This document shows positions 14,459-24,221 of a stretch of 64,000 bases of DNA, in pieces (within the stretch, counting starts at the first letter, position 1; each line of letters begins with the position of its first letter). The position numbers and the translations under genes are program-made. Origin of the DNA: Brachybacterium avium (lineage in GTDB: Bacteria > Actinomycetota > Actinomycetes > Actinomycetales > Dermabacteraceae); the NCBI RefSeq assembly GCF_002216795.1, contig NZ_CP022316.1:2356001-2420000 (forward strand), read 5' to 3'. The notes beneath the pieces were generated by a model. That model made no database searches and was not told the DNA's origin. It worked only from the letters and a program-made list of their open reading frames with translations.

Positions 14459-16588
14459 TCAGTCTGAACGTCGTGCCTCGGCCCGTCGCTCCTCCATGAG
14501 TTTGCGATACGGCTCCTTGAGCCGCCTCAGCTGGCGTCCGTCTGGGAGAGACCAGAAGGCCCAACCATTGGTCGAACCGCCGCGCGCCACTTTGCCGGCT
14601 CCGGAGGGCGTGTCGTAGGCCGTGCCGTTGAAATCGATCCTCCCGTCGGCCAGAACTGTGGCGGTGGCGTCTCGGCCGCCTCGTGCACGCAAGGTGGTCC
14701 CGGGCTCGACGAGTCCCACAGCGACGATATGGCGGAAGTCGATCCATGAAGTGTCGAGTCCCGCCTTGCGGGCCTCTGGCACCACGGTGTGGCCTTCAGG
14801 CACCGGCCACGTGCGCTTCACAGCGTTCACGTTGATCGTGGTCCTTCGGTCGATGCTCGCTTCATTCCACTCTGCCGTGTCACGCAGGGAACGGTTCAAC
14901 AGGAGGACATCGTGCCGCGTCATCGCCTCCTGCTTTCCCGACCACACTCGATTTGAGACCGAGGAGTTCAGCGGGGTGGTCAACAGAGTGAGGTTGCCGA
15001 GCCGGTGGACGTGCTCGTCGCGATCGATCTCCGCCTGTTCAGTACTGACCGGCCAGTTCTGACGCCATTGCCGGGGAAGGATGTGCTCGATGTTCATCGT
15101 GTCCCGGGGAACGCGGCTCCCGCTCCAGGCACCCCGTCCCGACGTGTACCCGCGGGCGTCATCCTCGATGGCTTCAAGCACCATCCGCAGGCGGGCCCTG
15201 GGGAGCGTGCGGTAAAGGGGCACGGTATGAAGCGCGCGCTCGATCTCTGCATCCGGCGGCCAGTAGTTTCCTGGGCTGTCGAATCTCTCGAGCAGGGCGC
15301 GTAGCGTCGCCGCGACCTCGGTCGGGTTCGCTGCGCGGAGATCCCGGATGAGCTGCGCAACTGTGCGGGACATGTCCGCGGCGGTGAGCCCGAGAATCGC
15401 GCGCCGGACCACCCAGCTCTCGAACCATTGAAGTGCCTCTTCCGCCTCGTCCCGCCCGATGCCGTTGGCACCATCGAAGAGCCACAGGACGAGCGGGGTG
15501 GCTGCTCTCGTACCCGCAGCAAGAGAGCGATAGAAGAACAGCGCCACCGGTTCGATGGCACCCTCTTTAGCGCTTGCTGCGGCGATCCATCCTTGGTATG
15601 CCACCGCGTGAGCGTGGAGGACGCGGACCACATCGATCACGGACCCGGAGTTCTCGTACTCGAGCCAGTGCTTGAACCGTGCGAACGTGGCAGGGGTGCG
15701 CACCTCCTCGCCGGTCTGAGCGACGAGCCAATGGTTCAGGAAGAGAGACACCTGGGGAAGTGTGAAACGGCCCAGCCGCACCTCGCTCGTCCAGAACGGT
15801 TCATCGAACAGCCGCCAGTTCGCCTCGTACGCTATTCGGATGTCCGCGCCTTCGGCCTCCAGCTTCTGGAAGACGAGGTTCTTGACGAGGTCCGCCTGGG
15901 TCAGAGGTGTTCCGCGTGCGTTCAGCGTCTCAAAGATGGATTGGGAGTCCTCGTCGGTGCGGAGGCTGATCACGACGATCTCGAAACCGCGACTCAGCGT
16001 CATCGCGAGCGACGTTGATCGTTGGCCGGCGTGCTCAGGGTCCCCGCGTCCCACCCATGCGGTGACCTGATCGTAGAAGTATCGGTGGGCGGCCAGGATC
16101 AGGTGGGGCGCCGTCGGCGTCTCGAGGTCGAGGGGGCCGCTCCGGAGCATCGCCTGCTGGAACGGGATCCCGTCCCCGTTGGTGTGGCGCAGCTTGAGTC
16201 GCTCCGTGCCTTCGAACCCGAGGTCCTCGTCGTGAAGGGTGAGTTTTCGGAGGTTGTTGGCGGGCGCGATCTGCCCCGCATCTCGCAGCGCCGCGCTGGC
16301 TGCATTGAGCAGAAGCTGGAGCGTGGTGAGGCGCTGTTGTCCATCGATGAGTGAGTATTCCGCAGCGAAGCCCATCGGTCCACTGCTCTGCTGCATGACC
16401 ACGGCCCCGAGAAAGTGCGTGGCGGTAGGCGCCTGAGCCATGCGCAACTCGACGAGGCGCACCACGTCCTCCCAGAGCGGAGCCCATTGGCGTTCTTCAG
16501 TCCAGACGTACGGCCGCTGGAACAGCGGGATCTCCAACGTTTGGGTCAGCTGGAAGAGCTGGCCGGGGGTCTGAACTCGGGTTTCCAT
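14459..16588 (-). CDS. DUF262-DUF1524-RAMA protein, a GmrSD-like modified-DNA nuclease candidate
   Basis: 709 residues. The N-terminal DUF262 domain has IPLFQRPYVW near residue 20 and the NTPase/ParB-like signature IDGQQRLTTL (about 82-91). The C-terminal DUF1524 (His-Me finger nuclease) shows MNIEHILPRQW and HRLGNLTLLTTPLNSSVSN (about 495-535). After it comes an extra domain, residues about 625-700 (ILADGRIDFNG...STNGWAFWSLPDGRQL), with the pattern of the RAMA domain, which is predicted to bind modified DNA. GmrSD and SspE proteins use DUF262 plus DUF1524 to attack modified phage DNA or to enforce phosphorothioate-based defence. It is the last gene of a three-gene DUF262 run, 40 bases after the previous one. 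Confidence 0.87.
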   Translation of the reverse strand: METRVQTPGQLFQLTQTLEIPLFQRPYVWTEERQWAPLWEDVVRLVELRMAQAPTATHFLGAVVMQQSSGPMGFAAEYSLIDGQQRLTTLQLLLNAASAALRDAGQIAPANNLRKLTLHDEDLGFEGTERLKLRHTNGDGIPFQQAMLRSGPLDLETPTAPHLILAAHRYFYDQVTAWVGRGDPEHAGQRSTSLAMTLSRGFEIVVISLRTDEDSQSIFETLNARGTPLTQADLVKNLVFQKLEAEGADIRIAYEANWRLFDEPFWTSEVRLGRFTLPQVSLFLNHWLVAQTGEEVRTPATFARFKHWLEYENSGSVIDVVRVLHAHAVAYQGWIAAASAKEGAIEPVALFFYRSLAAGTRAATPLVLWLFDGANGIGRDEAEEALQWFESWVVRRAILGLTAADMSRTVAQLIRDLRAANPTEVAATLRALLERFDSPGNYWPPDAEIERALHTVPLYRTLPRARLRMVLEAIEDDARGYTSGRGAWSGSRVPRDTMNIEHILPRQWRQNWPVSTEQAEIDRDEHVHRLGNLTLLTTPLNSSVSNRVWSGKQEAMTRHDVLLLNRSLRDTAEWNEASIDRRTTINVNAVKRTWPVPEGHTVVPEARKAGLDTSWIDFRHIVAVGLVEPGTTLRARGGRDATATVLADGRIDFNGTAYDTPSGAGKVARGGSTNGWAFWSLPDGRQLRRLKEPYRKLMEERRAEARRSD

Positions 16589-16628
16589 ACCCCGACCCTA
16601 TTCATATCCAGTGCGGAGCGGTGCGTGA

Positions 16629-18667
16629 TCAGGCGAGTGGCTCGAGCCGAAGCGGTTCCCACCCCAGTGCCCGGAACAGCAGGTTTACCATCTCCGCATG
16701 ATGGGCCCGCACATCCTCGTCATTCCAACTTCCCGTCTCCGCCCGTCGGGCCATGATCTCCAGCTTTAAGCTCTGCCGGCGTGCAGCGTGGTTGTTCGCC
16801 TTCTGGGCCGGGAGGTAGTTGCTGAACTTGGAGTTCGTGCTGACGGTGACGAGCGCCAGATTCCCCAACCAATGCAGCAGGCCCTGGTCGCGCAGGCGGT
16901 ACTCATGCGAGCTGTGCTCGACGTCCTCGGTACCGGGGGAGAAGTGCTCCACAGACGTGCGGTAACTGAAGGTGAAGTCCCACTGATTCATCTCCTCCAC
17001 CAGCAGATAGTCCAGGTAGGTGTACACGATCCGCGGGATCGCGAAGCCGAGAGGGAGGCCGTCCGGACTGGTCTTCTCCTTCTCGGGTCGGGGGTGATCG
17101 CGTCGCGGACCCGCTCGCGCGCGTGCGCCTCGAGTCGGTCCAGGAAGCCCTGCGCCGTGACCGGTTCGCTGCGGTCAGCGAGCTCGGTGACGTAACGGAG
17201 CGCGTCGGTCATCCAGTGCATCGTGCGTGGTGACGTGTAGGTGATGCGCAGGGCCGATTGCAGCAGCAGGATCCGGCGCTGCAGGCTGCCGGACCCGGCC
17301 CCCGACTCGCCAGCTGCAAAGGTCGAGGGGTATCTCGGAGTGTCCTGGAGCAAGCGACCGCGGCGCGATGTACCCCGCGCAAGCCGGTATAGCGACCAGC
17401 TGCCGGGCTCCTCATCGGTGGTCGACTCATGGCCCGTGGTCAGAGTGGCGTCGCGCTTGAGGATGTATTGATCGAAGAGGAATCGGATCCGCAGCAGATC
17501 GGTGGTGAACGTCCGGACCCAGCTCCCACGGTCGGAAGTCGGCAGGTCATCGAGATGCTCGGAAAACCGTTGCACGAGAAGTTTGTCGTCGAGCTGGCGG
17601 TCGCTCCGTGCCGAGTTGTCGTCCGGCTTGCGAACGGCGAGCACGTGCAGGAGCAGGGTCGGGAAGGTGATCTGTGAGGTGAAGCGGTCGCCTTCGTCCG
17701 CATCGTCGGCTTCCGCCATGACGTCGGAGCGGGAGTACGCCGTGAGCGCTTCGTCAAACGACATCGCTGCGGAACCCGGAGCGATGTCCTCGTCGTCCGG
17801 GGGATGGTTCTTGTTGGACCGTCCGTCCACGAGCTGCGACCGGAGCCTGATGAAGTCCGCGGTCGGCACGGTCTCCCATTCCGGGCCGAAGACCTCTCTG
17901 CGCAGGGCAGTATTGCCGGCGGTGGTCGTCATGCCCACGTAGTGCTCCATGTCGGAGCACGCGGTCCAGACGTGGTTCAGCAGTGCCCGGTCCAGTGGGT
18001 CCGTGAGGTGGCGCAGCAGGCGCGCTTTGACGATGTCGACCGGACTGAGCTGGGCTCCGCGAGTATTCATGATCTCGAAGTACCGATTCAGATCGGTATT
18101 CCGGTCGATCGGCATCCTGATGAGCATGACCTGGTGCAGCAGGTAGTTGATCACCCCAGGGGCGAGGAACCGTGCGCCTTTGGGGTCGCCATCGAGGAAC
18201 TCGTCGATGATCTGTGCGGCGCGCAGGATGCCGGAGTCCTCGCGGTCTGCCTCATCGTCGGGCAGCGCAGCTGCAGAGTCCGCGACGCCGCGCAGAGCCC
18301 GGGTCGCCTTCTCGCGAGCCTCGTAGGTGAGGGGTTGCAGCTGGTCGAGGACACCCGACAGCGCGCCCCGGACGCGGAGCTTCATGAGCAGGATGTACAG
18401 CGTGGTCAGGCGCTGCTGGCCGTCGATCACATCGAACGGATCATCGGGCCGGCCCGGAGGGGCGACCACGAGATTGCCGAGGAAGTAGTCCTTCGACTCG
18501 TCCTGTTCGGCCTCGTCGAGGACGTCGAGGATCAAGCGGTGGATCTGCTCCTCACCCCAGGTGTAGTTGCGCTGGTACAGCGGGATCGAGTATCTGAGTG
18601 CGTCGGGACTGAAGAGGCGGCCCACGGAGACGGCCTGAACCTCGTTGGGTGCAATCGTCTGGGTCAT
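16629..18667 (-). CDS. DUF262-DUF1524 GmrSD-like protein, split by a one-base frameshift
   Basis: The first frame (18667 to about 17095) gives DUF262 with SIPLYQRNYTWGEEQ and FDVIDGQQRLTTLYIL (about 76-91). The second frame (to the stop at 16629) gives the DUF1524 nuclease part: VEHFSP and WLGNLALVTVSTNSKFSNYLPAQKAN. Joining them in the G-run at 17085-17087 (or 17090-17094) restores a smooth sequence (AITPDPEKEKTSPDGLPLGF) of about 680 residues. One base is therefore missing; the run context suggests a sequence error. It begins one base after the stop of the DUF262 gene at 18669, so the two are almost certainly co-translated. Function is inferred as for GmrSD: DUF262 reads and hydrolyses nucleotide, DUF1524 cuts DNA. 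Confidence 0.8.
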
Positions 18668-18668
18668 C

Positions 18669-20008
18669 TCAGTGGGCCTCCGTCAGCAGGGCGTGAAGGT
18701 GCAGATCGTCAGGGTTGTCTGTCCGTGAGGACTGTGGTGAGCGCATGTTCTCCAGCGCGATGCCGCGAGGGTCGAGGCTGTCGCGGATGGTGGCGAACAG
18801 ATTCAGCTCATTCATGCCATCGAGGCCTGTGCTGAGGCCACGCGCATAGTTGTCCGTGCTCTTCCAGCCGAGACGCTCGTACGCGAGGCGCAGCGCATAG
18901 GCCCAGCGGAAGAGGTGCCGCCTGGCCTGCGGCAGGTCCTGCTCCGAGTACTTGTTCGTGTAGTACAGCGCTGCGGCGACGTAGAGCTCCCGGCAGTATC
19001 TATATCGAGCACCCTCATGGAACACCGACAGATCCGATTTCGAAACACCATCGCTCGTGGCATCGTCGAAGAGGACCGTGTCGAGGCGTTGCGATTCCTC
19101 GAGCATGAAGGCCGCGTAATCGAAGAAGGACTTTCCAGCTGACACGGGGGCATCCAGCTGATGACGAGCGCGCTTCAAGTCCCGGATGGCTGCTGCATCG
19201 GCCTCGGGGTGGGCCCACTCCTGCAAGCCGGGCAGGACAGCCTTGGCTGCGCGGTGGTATTCCGCGCCAGGCAGTCGGCGCGTGGCGCGGCTGACCCCTT
19301 GAAGAGGTCGAGATCCGCTGTGGTGAACGCATGAGCGGGCAGGTTCCGGCTCCACCAGTGGATGCGGGCGAGATAGGTGCCGAAGAGCCGGTCGAGGTCG
19401 TTCTCGTCGGCCTTCTCCCACTGCTCCACCACGGCCCGCTGCTCCGACGTACTGGCCTCGGACATCTCCCGCAGGTGGAACGCCTTCAGCAGATCGTGCG
19501 GGCGCAGCGCCTTGCCGCGGAAGTTCTGCGAGTCGAAGAACTGGAACGCCTCGTCCTCGTCATCGGTGACGATCTGCAGAACCTGAGCCCGGGTATCGAG
19601 GAAGTCGCGGTATCGGGCGAGCTGCTCGTCGGAGTGCCGAAGATCAGTGACCCGTCGGGACAGTTCCTGATGCACGAGGTGGATCGGGGTGTTCCCGCTT
19701 TTCGGAAGCGGGAGCTCCTGCCCCCGCAGCAGAGCGCGAAGCAGGTGAAGTGTCAGCAGACGCTGCTGCCCGTCGACCACCTCGAAGCGTGAGTCGTCCG
19801 GGCGCCTGAGCAGGATGACCGTGCCCATGATGTAGGGGTGCTCGGGCCTATGCGTGAGGGCGTCGGCTACGTCGGTGAACAGCTGCGCGGCTATGCGCGG
19901 GGTCCACGAGTACGGTCGCTGGAAGTCCGGGATCCGCAGCGTAGGGGCGTGGGGGCCGAGGAGCCCGTCGACGGAGACGAAGTCCAGCAGCTCGGTGTTG
20001 ATCGCCAT
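18669..20008 (-). CDS. DUF262-only protein, partner of the next gene, split by a one-base frameshift
   Basis: The first frame from 20008 gives a DUF262 domain: TLRIPDFQRPYSW, then FEVVDGQQRLLTLHLL (about 74-89). Near 19296-19299 the sequence drops into another frame that continues to the stop at 18669. Adding one base to the CCCC run joins FTTADLDLFKG to VSRATRRLPGAEYHRAAKAVL. The completed protein would have about 446 residues, with a helical C-terminal region (YCRELYVAAALYYTNKYSEQ) but no DUF1524 histidine motif. It thus resembles a GmrS-type subunit acting with the adjacent DUF262-DUF1524 protein, whose start is one base downstream. No strong ribosome-binding site is seen at 20008. Confidence 0.74.
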
Positions 20009-20193
20009 GCATTCGACAGTAACGGAGAGACCGGCGCGCAAGGACGGGGATTCCGAAGGCAGCGTTCGCAGGTCGGACGTGAACGTAGGGGACAACGACT
20101 GCCCGGCGAGGGCCCTCGAATGTCGGCATCTCCAGGCAGAATAGAGCGGACGCCGTCGGCGATGGGCTGGCAGGCAGCAGAAACGAGGGGTCG

Positions 20194-21285
20194 ATGAAAA
20201 ACCTGTCTGCAGTGACTACGGATGATATTCGGGAAGCCGCGCGCCTCCACGATGAGCTCGGCGAGCGAGAGTTCCTGTCCCGCTATGGCTTCGGCCGCTC
20301 GACGAAGTATCGATTGGAGCTCGACGGAGTCTCGTACCCGTCAAAGGCAATCCTGGGCGTGGCACATGAATTCGCGACGGGGACGGCACTCGTCTCGGAG
20401 GAGTTCACGGGTGGGCTACAAGAAACGGTCCGCGTTCTGGAGCGGCTGGGCTTCTCGGTCTCCGGAGGCCCAACTGCGAGCGGCACCGAGACTGAAGACC
20501 GAGATCACGCCACCTACATGCTGCTGTGGAATCCATCGAACTTCCGTTGGGACGATGCACACCGACTCGAGATCCTGGACGCCTCGCTGGACGGCGAGAC
20601 CGTAGAGGGGCAATGGTCGATCTACGCAAATCGGAAACAGATCAGGGTTGGAGACCGGATCTTCTTGCGGAAGACGGGGCAGCACGCACCCGGAGTGATC
20701 GCCTCAGGGTGGGTGGTGAGCGAGGTCTACACGGCGCTGCACTGGGACCAGACACGGCCGGGCGAGACCTACTACATCGACATCGAATGGGACGCAATGC
20801 TCGACACTGAGGATGTTCTCGAAACATCGGCGCTTGCCAGCGAGTTCCCGCACTCGGTGTGGACGGCTGCCGGAGGTGGGGCATCCATCCCCGACGACAT
20901 CGCGGCGGAACTCGAGCGAGATTGGGCGCGGCATCTGGCCTCCGAGATCGCTACAGGCGGCGGAGAAGATTCAGGAAATCGAGCATATCGAGAAGAGATC
21001 AAACGCGAATACGGCGAGGTTCTCGCCCGTCGCCGCAAGCACCAACGCGCTTTTCGGAAGCTGTTGCTGGCCGAGCGAGAGCACCGCTGTGCCTACGACC
21101 AGTGCGACATCGATGAGCCCAGGATCTTAGACGCCGCGCACATCATTCCCGATTCCGAAGAAGGGGAGCCGGTGCTCGAGAACGGGCTGCTTATGTGCAG
21201 GAATCACCATAGAGCGATGGACCTGGAGCTACTCGTCTACGACGGCGCCGAGTTCCACTGGTCTGGGGACGTCACACCCTTCTGA
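20194..21285 (+). CDS. ScoMcrA-like HNH nuclease with EVE-type reader domain (type IV restriction candidate)
   Basis: 363 residues in three parts. Residues 1-85 (DIREAARLHDELGEREFL, SRYGFGRSTKYRLELDG, YPSKAILGVAHEFATG) match the N-terminal head domain of ScoMcrA-like proteins. Residues about 105-240 begin YMLLWNPSNFRWDD and contain VGDRIFLRKTG and GVIASGWVV, the features of an EVE/PUA-like fold that flips out and reads modified bases. Residues about 285-350 form an HNH nuclease: CAYDQCDI, LDAAHIIPDSEEG, NGLLMCRNHHRAMD. ScoMcrA cuts DNA with methylated cytosine or phosphorothioate; which modification this protein reads cannot be told. It is divergent from the DUF262 operon, sharing a short intergenic region with it. 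Confidence 0.82.
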   Translation: MKNLSAVTTDDIREAARLHDELGEREFLSRYGFGRSTKYRLELDGVSYPSKAILGVAHEFATGTALVSEEFTGGLQETVRVLERLGFSVSGGPTASGTETEDRDHATYMLLWNPSNFRWDDAHRLEILDASLDGETVEGQWSIYANRKQIRVGDRIFLRKTGQHAPGVIASGWVVSEVYTALHWDQTRPGETYYIDIEWDAMLDTEDVLETSALASEFPHSVWTAAGGGASIPDDIAAELERDWARHLASEIATGGGEDSGNRAYREEIKREYGEVLARRRKHQRAFRKLLLAEREHRCAYDQCDIDEPRILDAAHIIPDSEEGEPVLENGLLMCRNHHRAMDLELLVYDGAEFHWSGDVTPF

Positions 21286-21451
21286 TCTCCGCTCCAACGG
21301 ATTTCGAAGGAGGGCCCCTATGAGCAGCTCCGCTTCGGCCCCATTTTCGACGCCCAGTCGATGTTCTGTTGCTGGAACCGGACATCCCTCCAATTTGCCG
21401 CGTACCTCTGAGAATCGCATTGCTTGCGACAGTCATGAAGATGTGCTCCGC

Positions 21452-24217
21452 TCACCCCCGCACGGCCGCCACCGTCGCACTGCCCGCACCCAACACCCGC
21501 GCCTGCTCCTCCGCCACCAGCCGCTTCGCGATCGCCACGTCGCCCGTCTCCACGGCGTCCAGATCGGAGTCCTTGGTGGCGGATTCGCGCGCGTACTCGT
21601 CGAACACCTTGGTCTTCTCGCCCAGCAGCTCGACCACGCGTGGATCTACTCCCTCGTCGGAGAGGAGCCGGTGCACCTGCACGGAGCGTTGCTGGCCCAT
21701 GCGGTAGGCGCGGGCGATCGCTTGTACTTCGAGCGAAGGTTTGAGCTGCGGTTCGCAGATCACCACCACGGAGGCTGCCTGGATGTTGAGTCCTTCGCCG
21801 CCGGCTTGAATCTGGGAGATGAGCACGCCTCCTCCTGGAGCGCTGGAGAACTCATCGATGATCTCCTGGCGCCGCCCCGCGCTCACTGCACCGCTGATGG
21901 GGCCGTGCACGGTGCCCGGCAGAAGCTCGCTGAGCGAGTCGATCACGGTGCGGAAGAACGAGAAGACGATGACCTTGCGGCTGTTCGCCTTTGCATCGTC
22001 AACGATCTCCTGGAGGCGCTCGACCTTGTTGGAGCGAGTCCCCGCCTCCATTGCCGCGCGTCGCATGCCCATGAAGTTCCCGGCGGCGACCTGCGCCTCG
22101 TAGGCACGCTGGTCCTCGCTGGAGAACTCGATCCAGTCCGCGATCTCGTTGAGCTCGGGCAGCTCCTTCAGCACGTCCTCCTGGTTGCGCCGCAGGTATG
22201 CAGGGGCGATGTGCTGTCGGAATGCCACCGGCAGCAGCCCCTCGGAGGAGCGGGCGAGGGAGGGGTCGAGGTAGCTGAGCAGCGTGCGGAACTCCTCGAG
22301 CCGGTTCTCGATGGGAGTGCCGGTCATGAGGATCGCGTGGGAGGCGCGCTCCAGCTGTGCCACGCTGTTCCGGGTTCGCCTCGCCTCCGGGTTTTTGATC
22401 TTGTGGGCCTCATCGACAACGACGGTGTCGAGCCGGTCGAACTCGCCAGAGCGTAAGAGACGGCCCAGCGTCTCGAAGGTCGTGACGGCGACCCCGCCAT
22501 GGCGCTGCCAGTGCGATGCGGCCGTGTCCCGCTCTGCGCCATGCAGACGGTGTGCGGCGATCGAGGACTTCGACTCGATCTCCCGGATCCAGTTCGCGAC
22601 CACTGCTGCCGGACAGACCACCAGCGTGTGGCTCTGACCCCTTCGGGTGAGATGGGCGATCGCCGCCAATGCCTCGATCGTCTTCCCCAGCCCCATCTCG
22701 TCGCCGATGATCACCTTCCGCTGACGGACGATGAATCGAGCGGCGAAGTGCTGGTACCGGCGCAGACTCTCCAGCGTGAGCAGCTCGGTGTCCAGCTCGA
22801 CGCTCTCCACCAGCCGGATCAGACGCTCGGGAAGGTCACCGTGGGTGTTCTGGGCGAGGCGATCCTCGTAGCCTAGCTCTGTCAACAGGGCGAAGTAGTC
22901 GCTTGGCCGTGCGGTGAAGTCCTCGTCCACTCCGGCGGCAAGTCGTGCACACTGCTCCGCGTCCAGGTGCAGCCCTGCGTTTCGCGCCTCCTGTCGCTGT
23001 ACGAAGGAGCGCAGGGAATCCTGGAGGGCGCGACCCTGGGAACCGTTCTTCCCGATGAGGAGCGCAGGCGCATGGCCGGCCTCTGAGGAGTAGGGGGTGG
23101 TCCATGTGCCGTGCTGCGTCGCTTCGGCGACGCGACGGGCGAAAGCCTCCATCCGCAGGCTCAGCTGCCGGTCTGCGGTCGCGCCACGTTCACGCAGCCG
23201 GTGGTCGAGCAGCGCCTTGAGGGCGCATCGCAGGTTGGCTGCGTCCGGGATCTCTGCTGCGAGGTCGATCTTCGCCTGCTCGCGAGCGTGCCCTTGCACC
23301 TGCTGCGCCGCGATCGCCAGAGTGTGCGCGGTGTCGGAGCCGATGCCGTCGAGCGCGGCGAGCCTGGCAGCGTGCCAGCCCGCGAGATCGGCGACGGAGA
23401 GTATCCCGGCTCGTTCGAGTGCCTTTGAGGGAAATCTGCCGACGGAGACCCGGGTGCGGAAATGATCCATGTCGATGTCCGCCAGCAGCGCCTGGGCGGA
23501 CCCGTCGACGACGGTCTCTGCTGCGGCACGTGCGCCGTCCTCGAGGACAGCACCCTCGCGGGCTGCCTCGGCGCTCGTGAGCAGGGCAATGGTGATGTCG
23601 CGCAGCTCGTGCGTGGGCAACACCATGATCCCGCTGCCGTCCGTTCCGAGCGCTGCGGCGGTCGCCTGACGGAGATGGTCGGGATCGAGCGCGGAGCCGG
23701 CGTTATCGACGGGCCGTGCGCGTGCGAGGTCGCGCTGCGTCTGCGGTGTGCCCGCGAATTCGAGATGCGCCATCAGGCCCGAGGTGGCGCGGTCCCGTGC
23801 CTCCGCATCCGGTGCGCGACCGAGGAGCCGGCGGAAGAGGCCTTGCGGGGTGGCGAGCGGGATCGCCTCGGGAATATAGCCGACGAGCTGCTCGAGCCAG
23901 GAATCGAAGGGCGGCGGCAGGGCCTCCAGCTGCTGCGCGGCGAGCTCTGCATGGAAGAGGTCGGCATCGCGCGGGAGGAGCGGGAGGAGCCGGCCGTGGA
24001 TGCCGTCGACGGCGGCGGGGGTGCCTTCGCCACTCGGCACGAGGTCATGAGCCGCGGGCAGGAGCAGCGGGACCGCGCGCTTCTCGAGGTGGTGTCGCGC
24101 CTCATCGCCGGCGTCCCGGGTGGCCTGTCGGGCTGTCAACAGAGCACGGGCCTGGTCCTGTAACGCGGTGGCGTCGGTGACCACCTGTGCTCGGTCGGCG
24201 CGGGTCAGATCCACCAT
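21452..24217 (-). CDS. SNF2-family helicase with an internal helix-hairpin-helix segment
   Basis: 921 residues from the ATG at 24217, four bases after the upstream stop; a longer upstream frame is rejected because it overlaps that coding gene. The N-terminal 450 residues lack motor motifs but include a helix-hairpin-helix (RAGILSVADLAGWHAARLAA followed by LDGIGSDTAHTLAIAA, about 258-295). The motor follows: DEMGLGKTIEAL (about 506), VVVDEAHKIKN (about 604), ILMTGTPIENRLEE, and GGEGLNIQAASVVV with ARAYRMGQQRSVQVHRLLS in lobe two. It is the second gene of an operon with the DnaQ-BRCT exonuclease. Helicase and exonuclease together suggest DNA degradation or repair, and the setting in a defence island favours anti-phage use. 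Confidence 0.82.
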   Translation of the reverse strand: MVDLTRADRAQVVTDATALQDQARALLTARQATRDAGDEARHHLEKRAVPLLLPAAHDLVPSGEGTPAAVDGIHGRLLPLLPRDADLFHAELAAQQLEALPPPFDSWLEQLVGYIPEAIPLATPQGLFRRLLGRAPDAEARDRATSGLMAHLEFAGTPQTQRDLARARPVDNAGSALDPDHLRQATAAALGTDGSGIMVLPTHELRDITIALLTSAEAAREGAVLEDGARAAAETVVDGSAQALLADIDMDHFRTRVSVGRFPSKALERAGILSVADLAGWHAARLAALDGIGSDTAHTLAIAAQQVQGHAREQAKIDLAAEIPDAANLRCALKALLDHRLRERGATADRQLSLRMEAFARRVAEATQHGTWTTPYSSEAGHAPALLIGKNGSQGRALQDSLRSFVQRQEARNAGLHLDAEQCARLAAGVDEDFTARPSDYFALLTELGYEDRLAQNTHGDLPERLIRLVESVELDTELLTLESLRRYQHFAARFIVRQRKVIIGDEMGLGKTIEALAAIAHLTRRGQSHTLVVCPAAVVANWIREIESKSSIAAHRLHGAERDTAASHWQRHGGVAVTTFETLGRLLRSGEFDRLDTVVVDEAHKIKNPEARRTRNSVAQLERASHAILMTGTPIENRLEEFRTLLSYLDPSLARSSEGLLPVAFRQHIAPAYLRRNQEDVLKELPELNEIADWIEFSSEDQRAYEAQVAAGNFMGMRRAAMEAGTRSNKVERLQEIVDDAKANSRKVIVFSFFRTVIDSLSELLPGTVHGPISGAVSAGRRQEIIDEFSSAPGGGVLISQIQAGGEGLNIQAASVVVICEPQLKPSLEVQAIARAYRMGQQRSVQVHRLLSDEGVDPRVVELLGEKTKVFDEYARESATKDSDLDAVETGDVAIAKRLVAEEQARVLGAGSATVAAVRG

Positions 24218-24221
24218 CGTG

